Numbered from the stretch's first letter, positions 1 through 7,954 are shown. The stretch: DNA of 12,507 bases from Euperipatoides rowelli (GCA_003024985.2 PXIH01S0015578.1), one strand, 5' to 3'. The notes: generated by a model from the sequence alone, not told the origin. Program-made: numbers and translations.

Positions 1-1
1 C

Positions 2-295
2 TATATGCAAGATAAAAGCATATACTTAGAAGTATCCCAACATGGTGCAGAAGATAATACTAGAGCCAAAGCCATTGTTAGAGATCTACTTTGCTATAAC
101 CACGCAGCCTGCAAGCAGCATATTCTTCTCCATGCGCAAGTTAGAAATCAGAACTAATTCCTTTTTAGAACAGGCTGGGAATATATACAATTCGCTCCTG
201 AGAACTATAATCATATTGCTAAAGATATAAACTGACTAACAAAAATGATCTAACCCCAAAGAAGAGGACCCAATTTTATCTTAGGATGATAAAGC
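2..295 (+). other. Partly open frame, possibly decayed retroelement coding sequence
   Basis: The frame beginning at base 2 is open to base 154 (51 codons). It then meets stops at 155, 233, 251 and 287, between stretches that still read like protein, for example AKAIVRDLLCYNHAACKQH and APENYNHIAKDIN. So few stops is somewhat unusual in sequence this AT-rich, but the open part is too short to be significant alone. I cannot assign the peptide to a family. A gag-like or other retroelement origin is a guess prompted by the splice and polyadenylation signals downstream. The 62-codon frame at 42-230, which overlaps it, looks like a shadow. The left end lies outside the window. Confidence 0.2.
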
Positions 296-335
296 ATTAT
301 TGATTCTCTTTATCGACGGCAAAATATTGCTTCTT

Positions 336-363
336 CAAATGTTTATCTTTTTCCTATTTTTAC
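336..363 (+). promoter_or_regulatory. Strong splice-acceptor-like tract
   Basis: A long pyrimidine run (TTTATCTTTTTCCTATTTTT) is followed directly by ACAG and then AGATGC. This is a near-ideal 3' splice site on the plus strand. Base composition changes just after it, from AT-rich to roughly half G+C, as expected at an intron-exon border. Such tracts also arise by chance in T-rich DNA, so use of the site is unproven. Confidence 0.35.
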
Positions 364-540
364 AGAGATGCAGATCAAAAGCTTTATTGCCAAGCCAGGA
401 ACTAGGAGAAATAAACGCCGCACTGTAGAGCTTCCCAACTCTACCCTGGACCAGTATATTGCATAGTGGAGTCACCTTCGGGAACCATGCCTCTTCCAGG
501 CTGCCAAGTCTGCAACCTGCAGGTTAGCACTTTCGTTTAG
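364..540 (+). other. GC-richer island with a 32-codon frame, possible terminal exon or retroelement 3' part
   Basis: This stretch is clearly richer in G and C than its surroundings. It begins right at the acceptor-like site. An ATG at 368 opens 32 codons, ending at 464-466, with a basic cluster RRNKRR at codons 13-18 of the frame and the run VELPNSTLDQYIA near its end. I do not recognise the peptide. Together with the AATAAA at 650 it could be the last exon of a spliced transcript, either a gene or a retroelement. Alternatively it is a decayed LTR or UTR segment. No second copy occurs in this window, so an LTR cannot be shown here. Confidence 0.25.
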
Positions 541-649
541 ATCTGTTTATGCTAGCATATAACAACTTTCAAACTGATTCTACTACTGCATAATATGCAT
601 TACACCTGCATATACATTTACACCTTTATCATTATATTCTTATGTTTAC

Positions 650-655
650 AATAAA
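650..655 (+). terminator. Polyadenylation signal AATAAA
   Basis: AATAAA sits in TTTACAATAAACATAC and is followed within about 40 bases by a T- and GT-rich stretch (TTGTTTTTATAC, then TCTAGTGTCG). That is the usual arrangement of a cleavage and polyadenylation region. It lies about 290 bases after the acceptor-like tract, which fits a short terminal exon. AATAAA is common in DNA this AT-rich, so the position matters more than the hexamer. Confidence 0.3.
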
Positions 656-699
656 CATACTTGTTTTTATACATAAGTCTAGTGTCGCCTAATTATATT

Positions 700-2340
700 G
701 TTTGGCCCATGCACTCCGCCCCTGCCCCCTACTAACCCGAGTGCAATATTGCTCCCAAGTGTTCTCCCACATTTTAACCACTCGAAACCCATTACAAATT
801 TTATATCAATATTTCAAAATATTTATCAAATTAAAATATTTTCCAATGTTTATTTTTAAAACGATTGGAGGAATACTATTTGTATATAAGAAAGAAAAAT
901 AAGATCTCCAGAATTCTAAATTATCAGCTTACTATGTTCACAAAGCTTATGACAACAAGCTGCCAAATAACTGGATGAAGCTGAATAAATTAAAAAAATA
1001 TATTCTGGTTTCAGGAATAGATATAGTATAAACAGATCACCTTGAAGTGATAATAGACATTATTCAATGTGTCTTAATCTAAGACACATTAATATGAAAA
1101 CAACTTTGGATTCAATATAATTAATGTGTTGACAATGTCTTAATGAACCAAGGTATTAATAACATATTTACTGATTTGTTCAACAATATATAAAAGGTGG
1201 CAGCATCCATAATAAGGGTTATGCAAAAGCACCAACAAAAACCAAATCCTAAATGGAATTAGTCAATGGTGCCAATTCTCACAAGTTATATACAGTCAAA
1301 AGTGGTTAATGACATCATAGTTTCAACTTATGAACATGTTAAATTTAATAAAAAGAACAAACAGTTACATTGATTTGATCTAATTACTCATCCATCTGCC
1401 TTAAAAGTAATAGTTTTGTTCAATAAACGTTATGCCATGGAGTAGTTTTTACCAATTTTGGGCCTTAATATTCAATTTTTATTAATTATAATGGTTGAAA
1501 AGTGAGCTCATTGCAAATTATCCCAACTGGTGTTACTAGTAGCAGTTGCTTATTCTCTTATAGAGATGAATCGCTACAATTATTATTTTAGTATTGAAAA
1601 TAGATCTTTAGCAGTTCTTATAAAATAACTTTTAAAAGCAAGTAAAACATAAAAGGTCAAAGATTAAGAACATATTTTGTTAGAAATTATTTCATTATCT
1701 AATAATAATCTGTGCTTTGAAAAAGAAAAGAAGCAGATGGTTTTTCATTGTATCAATTCTATCAGTTCTTAGACATTTCTAATTCCAATAAACTACTGTA
1801 TATTCAAATGCAGATTTCTTCCTGGTTGTTTCTTTTGATAGACTCCTTAGAATTTATATAATTTACTTCAATTTGGTTCAATTAATACATGCTTTATTTT
1901 GAAATCTATTATAAGCCAACAGAAGATTGAATTTGAATGCAAAGATAACATATAAACACAAAGTTACAAGACTTGTGCAACTGAATTAAAAAAGTAAAAT
2001 GTGACAAGAATTTGAACATGCAGATGTTTTTTTAAAACATGTAAATTTTGCTTAACTCTTTGCTTCTGCAAACACATAAAATCCAATTAAAATGACATTT
2101 CTTCCAAACACAAATTGAATGTAATGTTTGTCTTTGCTATTTCTTGGTATTTTTGATACTTGTAGTTTTATAAAGGATGAAACAGTAATATCAGGTGATT
2201 GAGTTAAAAAACTCATTTGTATATCTCACTTTACACTAAGATAGAGCATAAAGTGAACATTGAGAGCTTGAATAACAAATGTTGACTTTTTGGTTACTAT
2301 TTTTATTTGTGATCTTTTCAAAATAGCATAGATACTCCAT
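700..2340. other. Unassigned AT-rich stretch
   Basis: I see no gene, recognisable transposon domain, RNA gene or long tandem repeat here. The short frame at 702-902 begins in a C-rich patch (CCTGCCCCCTACTAACCC) that may be the end of the element to its left, but its peptide is unremarkable. Apart from the hairpin group near 1066-1135, the sequence looks like old, decayed intergenic or intronic DNA. Confidence 0.6.
1066..1129. repeat. Perfect 11-bp hairpin plus a third matching arm
   Basis: AATGTGTCTTA at 1066-1076 and TAAGACACATT at 1080-1090 are exact reverse complements separated by only ATC. The right arm also extends as ACACATTAAT (1084-1093), whose exact reverse complement ATTAATGTGT lies at 1120-1129. 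The third arm is followed by GACAATGTCTTAAT, so GTCTTA reappears too. The DNA can therefore fold in two competing ways. It may be a remnant of a terminal-inverted-repeat element or a replication-slippage product. No target duplication is obvious. Confidence 0.7.
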
Positions 2341-2343
2341 TTA

Positions 2344-2537
2344 TGTGATAGATTTAATTAATATACAGAACAATGAAACAATAGTGAAAGGCATTATTTA
2401 GAACAATCCATAATAAACCAGAATGTTTTTGTTTTTCATTTGATGTAGATCAAAATGTTTTCACTTGAAAACTTCTAGTTATTAAATTATAGTTAATTAT
2501 AAGTGTATTTAGTTATTTCTCTAGCAAAGATATAACA
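2344..2537 (+). repeat. 5' LTR of the Ty3/gypsy remnant
   Basis: The repeat begins TGTGATAG and ends TATAACA, which fits the TG...CA rule for LTRs. Its best match to the right copy is TATAGTTAATTATAAGTG at 2488-2505 (identical at 4793-4810), followed by ATTTAGTTATTTCTCT at 2507-2522 (identical at 4812-4827). Matching also covers CAATGAAA near the start and the AATAAA at 2412-2417. It lacks about 14 bases that the right copy carries near 4695-4708. Similarity over the whole length looks like roughly 80 percent by eye. Confidence 0.72.
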
Positions 2538-2541
2538 AAAC

Positions 2542-2554
2542 TGGTGATAAGAGA
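2542..2554 (+). other. Possible tRNA primer-binding site
   Basis: TGGTGATAAGAGA follows the end of the 5' LTR by four bases. Retrotransposon primer-binding sites start with TGG, the complement of the tRNA CCA end, and lie at this place. Beyond TGGTG the match to any tRNA end I know is poor, so the primer tRNA cannot be named. The site may be decayed or coincidental. Confidence 0.35.
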
Positions 2555-3427
2555 TTAAAATTATATACAAAAAAATATCATTTGATCTGTCATAGATGAA
2601 GTGATCATGGTATTTCTTTAACAGCTTAAACTTTATTTAATTAGTGAATAAAGTTGGGGGAAATTGAAAACTGACTATAGTTTAATGCTACTTGAATATT
2701 CTACTTTCAATTTACTATGTGATTTGTTCGCTCTGATAAACCCTGAGACAAATTATTCACAGCTAGATGAGGAGGCATTAGGGATCATTTTTGCAATTAA
2801 AAAAAATTTACAAGTTAATTTTGGAAAGATTCACATTATTCACCATCCATATAAACTTTCAATGTAGAAAAAGAGATTTGAATCCTAGCTGCCACAAGAT
2901 TCCATTATGAGTGTTAATATTATCTGCATATACTTATGGCATTCAATACAATCCTTCTAAATATAATACTAACACAGATGTATTGTCTAGACTACCCATC
3001 CAAGACAAGGCATCAATAAAGATGAAAGTAGAAATATACTAGACATCAAACAAATAGAAAAGTTTCCATGGCCCACTCAAGATAAAGCAATTGCAATAGC
3101 TAAAGACCCTGAATTAGCAAAAATTCTATCTTAAAACAGGATAGGCGAATAAAAACAAGACAATACCATTTCCATAATAAAAATTAAAATTAGAACAACT
3201 ATCAATTCAAGAAGGATGTTTACTTTGAAGATTATGGGTAATTATGCCAATGTCATTGAGAACATATATACGTAAGGAACTACATAAGTGCCACACAGGG
3301 ATAATTAAAATGACACTGATAAGCACAATCACTGTATCAGTAGCCTAAGATTAACAAAAAAATTGAACAAATACCATATGGCACCCAAAAATGTTTATTA
3401 CAAGTTAAAGATCCTCCTAGAGAAACC

Positions 3428-3451
3428 ATACATTCATGGATACATTCATGG
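3428..3451. repeat. 12-bp tandem duplication inside the integrase remnant
   Basis: ATACATTCATGG occurs twice back to back (3428-3439 and 3440-3451). It lies just before the position where the family has its HIDFAGP-type start of the catalytic core. The duplication is in frame (four codons, YIHG twice in one frame) and was probably acquired after the element died, by replication slippage. Confidence 0.85.
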
Positions 3452-3605
3452 TAAAGGGTACACAATGATCTTTTGGGCCCATTCTCAATTATATGAATAT
3501 GGTTATAGTGAATGCTTTTTCACAGTGCTCAGAAGTAAAAATACTTAAAAAAACAGAATTTGAAGCTATTATGCTGACCCTGAAAGATTCTTTATAAGAT
3601 TTAGA

Positions 3606-3955
3606 TAATGCTTTTTTTTTTTTGTAAAAAAATAAATTAAAAAAAGGTGCAGGACCTCATATATAATGGCCCGCCCATACCTTTTTCAACCAATAAGAAA
3701 AAAAAAAAACTTAGTTTTTTTTTTTTTTGCCATTAAACTTTTTATTACACCAAAATGAAATTAAAAATCTTTATTTATTGGCAATGGCCAAAATTCCTGG
3801 ATTTTTTTCAATATTCAATTCTATTAAATAGTGCAAAATTTTTATGTTAGTAATTTATGAAAAATATCAGTATGTATAAAAAGTGTAAGTTTTCAAAAAT
3901 TATTTTTAAAAAAAAGTGCAGGAACTCAGTTCCTGTGAGTTCCCCCCACAGAAAA
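3606..3955. mobile_element. Insertion of about 350 bp splitting the integrase core
   Basis: Pol homology stops near 3605 and resumes near 3957. The stretch between is much more homopolymer-rich, with T runs at 3611-3623 and 3715-3728 and an A run at 3698-3709. Two near-identical direct repeats, each ending GTGCAGGA(A/C)CTCA after at least seven A residues, lie at 3639-3659 and 3908-3928. The outer edges also read GCTTTTTT on the left (3610-3617) and AAAAAAGC on the right (3952-3959), a short inverted pair. The A-rich stretches suggest a retroposed SINE or the 3' end of a LINE, perhaps two copies in the same orientation. The inverted pair would instead suggest a small DNA transposon. I cannot name a family, and no clear target duplication is seen. 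Confidence 0.6.
3698..3726. repeat. A12C / GT12 hairpin
   Basis: Twelve A residues and a C (3698-3710) face a G and at least twelve T residues (3714-3726) across the three-base loop TTA, giving a perfect 13-bp stem. It probably records an A-tail next to a T-run from separate insertions in opposite senses, rather than a functional structure. Confidence 0.8.
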
Positions 3956-4359
3956 AAGCACTCAATTCGGATATCCACAACACATCATAATGGAAAAGAA
4001 AATTCAATTTACATCCACAGCTTTTGAAACCTTGTGTAAAAATGGAGGAATTATTCACACAAAAAGTGTGTCATACCAGGCAGAAAAATTTGTGGATATA
4101 ATAAAACACTATTAATCAAAATGGGAAAAGACAGTAAGGTTTCACTACAAATTAGAATTGAGTTATTATTTACATATAAGACAACTCCACATGTAACTAA
4201 AAGTCAAACACCATCACACATGTTCTTACACAAAATCTGCATAAAAAATATGAGACTACAACACATTAGCCCACTACTAATCATACCACTTATTTTCTTC
4301 AAAAGAAAGTTCAAAGTGGGACAAGTTCAGTTCAAAAAATTCACATTAAATTAAATACA

Positions 4360-4655
4360 AATACAAATGTGATGGACAACAACAGACTATTAATAGTCCA
4401 GCGTGGTTGTCCCTGGAGGAAGCAGATAAGTGATTTGCAGGAACCATTACACAAATTCTTGGTTCATTAATCTATATTTTCTTTGATAAGAAGGTAAGAG
4501 ATATATAGATCAATTATGACCATGCAACCTTCCAAAACCTATACAAAAAAAACAATGGCCCATACCAATGGATTATTAGAGTCACATCCAAAGAAATAGC
4601 TCTGAACCAATGAGATCAGTACTGGTAACACCACAACAGTTATGTTTAGATATGT
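4360..4655 (+). pseudogene. Integrase C-terminal domain and tail of the pol remnant
   Basis: The frame around 4420-4540 reads GTITQILGSLIYIF followed by KKVREIYRSIM and TMQPSKT. This matches the small DNA-binding C-terminal domain of gypsy integrases, which normally has a G-[TS]-I...LGP..Y pattern and ends with an H-x-D-x-[LM] motif. That last motif is decayed here. A short basic-proline tail (EPMRS, then TPQQL) runs almost into the 3' LTR. I see no polypurine tract immediately before the LTR, so it has mutated or the boundary is slightly off. Confidence 0.65.
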
Positions 4656-4841
4656 TTAATTAATATAAAGCACAATGAAATAATAGGGTAAGGCTTGTTT
4701 GCACTAACTATTATTCTAGAACATTGTATAATAAAACAATGTTTTTAATGCAGAGCAATATGTTTTCAGTTGTAAACTTATAATTATTAAACTATAGTTA
4801 ATTATAAGTGCATTTAGTTATTTCTCTGCAAAGATATAATT
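4643..4841 (+). repeat. 3' LTR of the Ty3/gypsy remnant
   Basis: Begins TGTTTAGATATG and ends GATATAATT, where the partner ends GATATAACA, so the canonical CA end is mutated in this copy. It shares the CAATGAAA, AATAAA (4730-4735), TATAGTTAATTATAAGTG and ATTTAGTTATTTCTCT blocks with the left copy at a near-constant offset of about 2305 bp in its 3' half. The AATAAA is the likely polyadenylation signal of the element. About 14 bases near 4695-4708 are absent from the left copy. Confidence 0.72.
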
Positions 4842-5046
4842 TATTTAAAAAAACATTTTCAATTAAAACATCAAACATTCTTTTTTTTTTAAGTTAAGTA
4901 AAATTCTACACTGCATATCAAAGTAATTTTTAAATTCATCTTATGAACAGCTCAACTGATGCAGCATGTTAGCAATGTTATTTAAAATAATAAATATAAA
5001 CAGACAAAAAAATATATTTTATAAACATTGTTCTATAATAATAATA

Positions 5047-5413
5047 TTACAATGTCGGCAATGGTGTCAATAACTTTCTTTTTCTGTCCAGGAAAATCAA
5101 ATACTTTGCATTATTCACATAAGCTATTAATGGAGAGCCTAGAAGACAACATTTAATAATGAAATTTGCGGAAGGAAGAGGCATAGACAACTGACAAAAA
5201 AAATTTATAAATAATTGTAAAATCCCATTTTTGCTCATAAATTAGTTTCCCTAAATGGTGATATACAATAGAGGAAATATCCTGGTAGCTTAAATTGTCA
5301 TATGCTATAGAGTTAACAGTTAAAACAGAGCCAGAATGGATGTAATAACTGATGGGGATAATTATAATATATATATATATACAATATTTTCTTCTAATTA
5401 TATTGGATTTCAT
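5047..5413 (-). other. Overlapping minus-strand open frames, possible fossil exon
   Basis: An 86-codon frame (5413 to 5153) and a 63-codon frame (5238 to 5047) overlap in different phases. Their readable parts, such as SYQDISSIVYHHLGKLIYEQ in the first and IIKCCLLGSPLIAYV in the second, have a natural-looking amino-acid mix. A third phase ends with FPGQKKKVIDTIADIV. Two acceptor-like sites, TTTTTTTTGTCAG and TTGTCTTCTAG, lie inside on the minus strand. A frameshifted fossil coding segment would explain the phase changes, but I cannot match it to any family and chance remains a good explanation. Confidence 0.18.
5367..5381. repeat. TA dinucleotide microsatellite
   Basis: A run of about seven and a half alternating A and T pairs sits inside a longer AT-only patch (5361-5388). 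It is short and probably length-variable. No function is suggested. Confidence 0.9.
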
Positions 5414-6479
5414 GTAAAGTGAAATTATTATGATTTAAGAATATTTCTCTTTAACCAGTTAGATGTTATATTTCTACATATCAGTATGAACTAACCTTAA
5501 GATTGAATTGCTATTAAAACATTTCAGTAATGATCATTGATGAATGACTGAGATAAGATTCAGTTAATGCACACACTATTAAAGAGAAAACTTATCTGCA
5601 TCATAAATAAAAGTGGGAGAAAATCTTCAAGTGCTGAAACAACCAAGAAGACATCTCGTGCAAACTTCCTCATGACACCTTCTTTTTATGGATTCTGATT
5701 TTCAACAGGTCCTAGTTCAAGTCTTATATTTCCTTTAGCTAATTCTCATTCTACACTATTATTTAAGTTTAATATGTACATCCCTTCTTTAAGTTGTTTA
5801 GTGCAACATCTTCCTCTTCTCCTTTTCCATTTACTTTGCCTTCAATATTTACTCACCAAACTGCATCTTCTATGATTATGACAGTCCAATTTAATTGCTA
5901 TAGGCCTTGCATACTACTGTTAGCCCAGTTAGAAGTAAAAGCTCATTTAAACTTTTAAGTAACAGCTCTACAATCCATTTCAATCCAACTCATTAATAGA
6001 GAGGCATGCATAATGAGTTCATACATTTCTGCAGAATTGCATCCATAATCAATGAAATTGTTCTATACAATAGATCGATAACCAATCACATTCCTCTTCT
6101 TATTTTTAACAGTTATGGTTTTTAGTTTTAGGCTATGTACCAAAATAATTTCAAATAAACTTCTTGTATTGTGCAAAATATTTTAGTTTTACTTTATTTA
6201 AAATTCTTTCTTTTAAATGGAAAACTTAATATACAATAGTTTATTTTAATTTGACTAAATTTTTATGATTTCGATATCAAATAATGTTGCTAAGTGTATA
6301 ATAATAAGATTGGTAAAATGTGTAGGTATTCCTTTATTCCTTCATTTTATTACGAATATAGTATTTTTTTTTAAAAAAAATCATTTCCAAATACACTGTT
6401 TCTATTTTAAAAATTAATCTGCTTAAAATAACTATTAAATTAATGAATCAGTTTGAAAATATTAAAACAATATTGAAAT

Positions 6480-6656
6480 ATGCTGTTTTCAAACAAAATC
6501 AATTGGGAAAAAACAACAGCTTGTCTAATCTACTTAGAAAATCTAAATATGATTGGTTCAATGGCTAACAAGATGGAGAGCAAACGGATAGCTGCTCGTA
6601 AAAGTTGGATGTTTCAACTTTTTCTGGATGATGACGGATGGCTATCCATCTTTTAA
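6480..6656 (+). pseudogene. Small frame resembling a LINE endonuclease-domain scrap
   Basis: An ATG at 6480 opens 58 codons to a TAA at 6654-6656. From 6561 the base composition becomes richer in G and C. The peptide there contains ANKMESKRIAARKSW, then FQLFLDDDGWLSIF. The order S-x-ANKM(D/E)...(FL)LTETWL is typical of the start of the AP-endonuclease domain in CR1/L2/Rex-type non-LTR retrotransposons. Here the TET of the signature reads DDD/G, so key active-site residues are missing. The match is to a short, loosely conserved motif and the rest of the domain is not seen downstream. A tiny real coding exon is the alternative. No ribosomal or splice context decides it. Confidence 0.33.
6586..6647. 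repeat. Two-tier inverted repeat
   Basis: An outer pair GGATAGC (6586-6592) and GCTATCC (6641-6647) encloses an inner perfect pair AAAAGTTG (6600-6607) and CAACTTTT (6615-6622) with a 7-base loop. It lies within the GC-richer island and overlaps the coding-like frame. The RNA could form an elongated stem-loop, but the two tiers are separated by unequal unpaired arms (7 and 18 bases), so a stable single structure is uncertain. Confidence 0.55.
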
Positions 6657-7040
6657 TATTGCATGCCTGACTGCCCCAGTGTGCATGATGTTACGCAATA
6701 TAAGTATAAATGACCCTTAAGAATCATTATGCCATAAGAGAAGGTAACGGTAAAATGAATGACCTTGCTTGAATATAAATTCTAGTAGTATTAAGAAACA
6801 TGTAAATATTGATTCTAGTATTGGACCATTTCAATGAAATATCAAGATCAGTGTTAAAATTAGACAAAGTTTATTCAGGTTAATCATATTAATTTTGGAT
6901 TTTAGAAGTTTTGATGAGACCTTTTCAAATTTCCTTGGACTACTTTTATGTTACACTATTTTTTTTTATAAATACTCATAAACTTAGATACCAGTTATGT
7001 TTAATGCATATACCCACATATTTACAGTATATACCTGTAG

Positions 7041-7061
7041 ATATTTATAATTTATAAATAT
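7041..7061. repeat. Perfect AT palindrome
   Basis: ATATTTATAA and TTATAAATAT are exact reverse complements separated by one T, giving a 10-bp stem. It is made only of A and T, so it is a weak structure that AT-rich DNA readily produces. Confidence 0.8.
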
Positions 7062-7694
7062 TTAATACAAGTTTGTGAATCCATTTATTATTTATTGCTG
7101 TAAGAATAGTGACATATTGATAGAAATCAAATATTGTTAACTAATGTTGATTATTTTTTTTAGAAAATGTTTGATTTTTAAAAAAACATGGGGGAAAATT
7201 GCTTTATAGAATATTGAAAAACAATAGTATAAAATAAAATCAATTCCTTGTCAAAGTAACGATTTCTGAAGTGTTCACTATTAATCGATCCATGAAATAT
7301 TTTAACTGCAGCATCTGATTCTTAATAAGAAATCCACATCCAATAATAATTATAAATCAATATGATTAGCACTAGATCAATACAATACATTAAGAGCTGG
7401 TAAAAAAAAAAGTTTTACATCATGGTTAACACAATATTGATTTTATTAATATTCTATCCCTGGAGAAAAATGTTTTATTTTTATACATGTGCCAAAAATA
7501 TATAGGTTAGATCTTATCATAAATGTTCCTATAGTCTTAGTAAATGATGAACAAATTACATTTTTGTTTTATCACAACATGCACTTCTATAGACGTTAAT
7601 TTACAAAATATAACTATATTTTGTCACTCAGGCTTTTTTCTTTTACTTAATGGGTATGCATGATCTTGGCAGAAAACAAACAATATCATTTTAC

Positions 7695-7754
7695 TTCTCC
7701 TCATTACAAGATTTGTTTTTCTTATAGAGTTATTGATACACACTAAGAGGAGAA
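7695..7754. repeat. Spaced inverted pair TTCTCCTC / GAGGAGAA
   Basis: TTCTCCTC at 7695-7702 and GAGGAGAA at 7747-7754 are exact reverse complements separated by 44 bases. The pair ends 46 bases before the minisatellite begins. Similar purine-rich arms recur in three hairpins after the array (11511, 11638 and 11923). Confidence 0.6.
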
Positions 7755-7954
7755 ATAAAACATCAGCAACTCACTGAGTTCTGTGATTTATATGTCATAT
7801 GAATTGATCATGATTCCAAATTTACTAAATTGACCATGAGTGCAATATTGGATGAGTTGATTATGTGTTCAATATTTGATGAGTTGATCATGAATGCAAT
7901 ATTGGATTAATTGAGTGTAATGTTGGATGAGTAGAGTGCAATGTTGGTTGAGTT

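Larger units (their letters stand above)
3363..4355 (+). pseudogene. Integrase catalytic core, split by an insertion
   Basis: The DDE-type core of the gypsy integrase is spread over two segments. The first (3363-3605) runs from the APKNVYYKLKI linker through the first beta strands to KTEFEAIMLTLKDSL. The second (3957-4355) restarts at a YPQHI-like motif and continues through QFTS and KNGGIIHTKSVSYQAEKF to the helical stretch around FTYKTTPHVTKSQTPSH. In intact relatives these parts are contiguous, so about 350 bp has been inserted between them. The aspartate of the first strand reads Asn, and the second Asp region (normally SDNG) reads MEKK, so two catalytic positions are lost. The 61- and 77-codon frames at 3363-3548 and 4121-4354 are pieces of this domain, not separate genes. 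Confidence 0.8.
2664..4655 (+). pseudogene. pol: Ty3/gypsy pol remnant: RNase H and integrase
   Basis: This is the decayed C-terminal half of a Ty3/gypsy polyprotein, which in intact elements degrades the RNA of the RNA-DNA hybrid and inserts the cDNA. Visible pieces in order: the RT/RNase H junction with PETNYSQLDEEALGIIFAIK (about 2740-2800); the RNase H end with YGIQYNPSK and VLSRLP (to 2997); the linker IEKFPWPTQDKAIAIAKDPE; the zinc-finger region with LHKCHTGIIKM, where both histidines are kept; the catalytic core with PILNYMNMVIVNAFSQ; then QFTSTAFE and the KNGGIIHTKS run after an insertion; GKDSKVSLQIRIELL and TYKTTPHV; and the C-terminal domain with GTITQILGSLIYIF. Stops and frame changes occur throughout. 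The residue before AFS is Asn where the family has the catalytic Asp. No start codon is meaningful, because the ATG at 2664 lies inside what was an internal region. Confidence 0.88.
2344..4841 (+). mobile_element. Internally deleted Ty3/gypsy LTR retrotransposon
   Basis: Two similar direct repeats of about 195 bp (2344-2537 and 4643-4841) flank a plus-strand pol remnant that ends a few bases before the right repeat, the order expected for 5' LTR, pol, 3' LTR. Only about 125 bp separates the left repeat from RNase H coding, so gag, protease and reverse transcriptase are gone. The pol part carries many stops and frameshifts, and the two LTRs have clearly diverged, so the copy is old and inactive. 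ATTTA stands just outside both ends (2339-2343 and 4843-4847) and could be a 5-bp target duplication, though it is weak evidence in AT-rich DNA. An alternative is that one repeat belongs to a second, nested copy. Confidence 0.75.
4842..6475. other. Unassigned AT-rich stretch
   Basis: No gene or named repeat is recognised. It contains a short TA microsatellite near 5367, two overlapping minus-strand frames at 5047-5413 discussed separately, and a pyrimidine-rich patch at about 5809-5845 (for example CTTCCTCTTCTCCTTTTCC). Frames of 86 codons are expected about once by chance in this much AT-rich sequence by my rough estimate, so length alone does not argue for coding. Confidence 0.55.
6657..7800. 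other. Unassigned AT-rich stretch before the minisatellite
   Basis: Nothing coding or repetitive is recognised apart from a palindrome at 7041-7061 and a spaced inverted pair at 7695-7754. The first part (6657-6720) is somewhat richer in G and C (GCCTGACTGCCCCAGTGTGC) and carries GTTACGCAAT, close to a PAR-bZIP or C/EBP site, and TATAAGTATAAATG. These may be remnants of the element at 6480-6656 rather than a promoter. Confidence 0.55.

Noticed and set aside
702-902. 66-codon plus-strand frame
   Set aside because: The peptide shows no family resemblance, the length is expected by chance in six frames of AT-rich DNA, and most of it is low-complexity.
2647-2664. GTTGGGGGAAATTG as the polypurine tract of a second element
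   Set aside because: It is a short G-rich run with no LTR start after it; RNase H coding follows instead.
2664-2867. A 67-codon gene starting at ATG 2664
   Set aside because: It contains the NYSQLDEEAL motif of Ty3/gypsy RT-RNase H and is an internal piece of the pol remnant, not a gene with its own start.
6690-6712. PAR-bZIP-like GTTACGCAAT followed by TATAAGTATAAATG as a promoter
   Set aside because: Single short matches in AT-rich DNA with no transcript start, downstream frame or conservation to support them.
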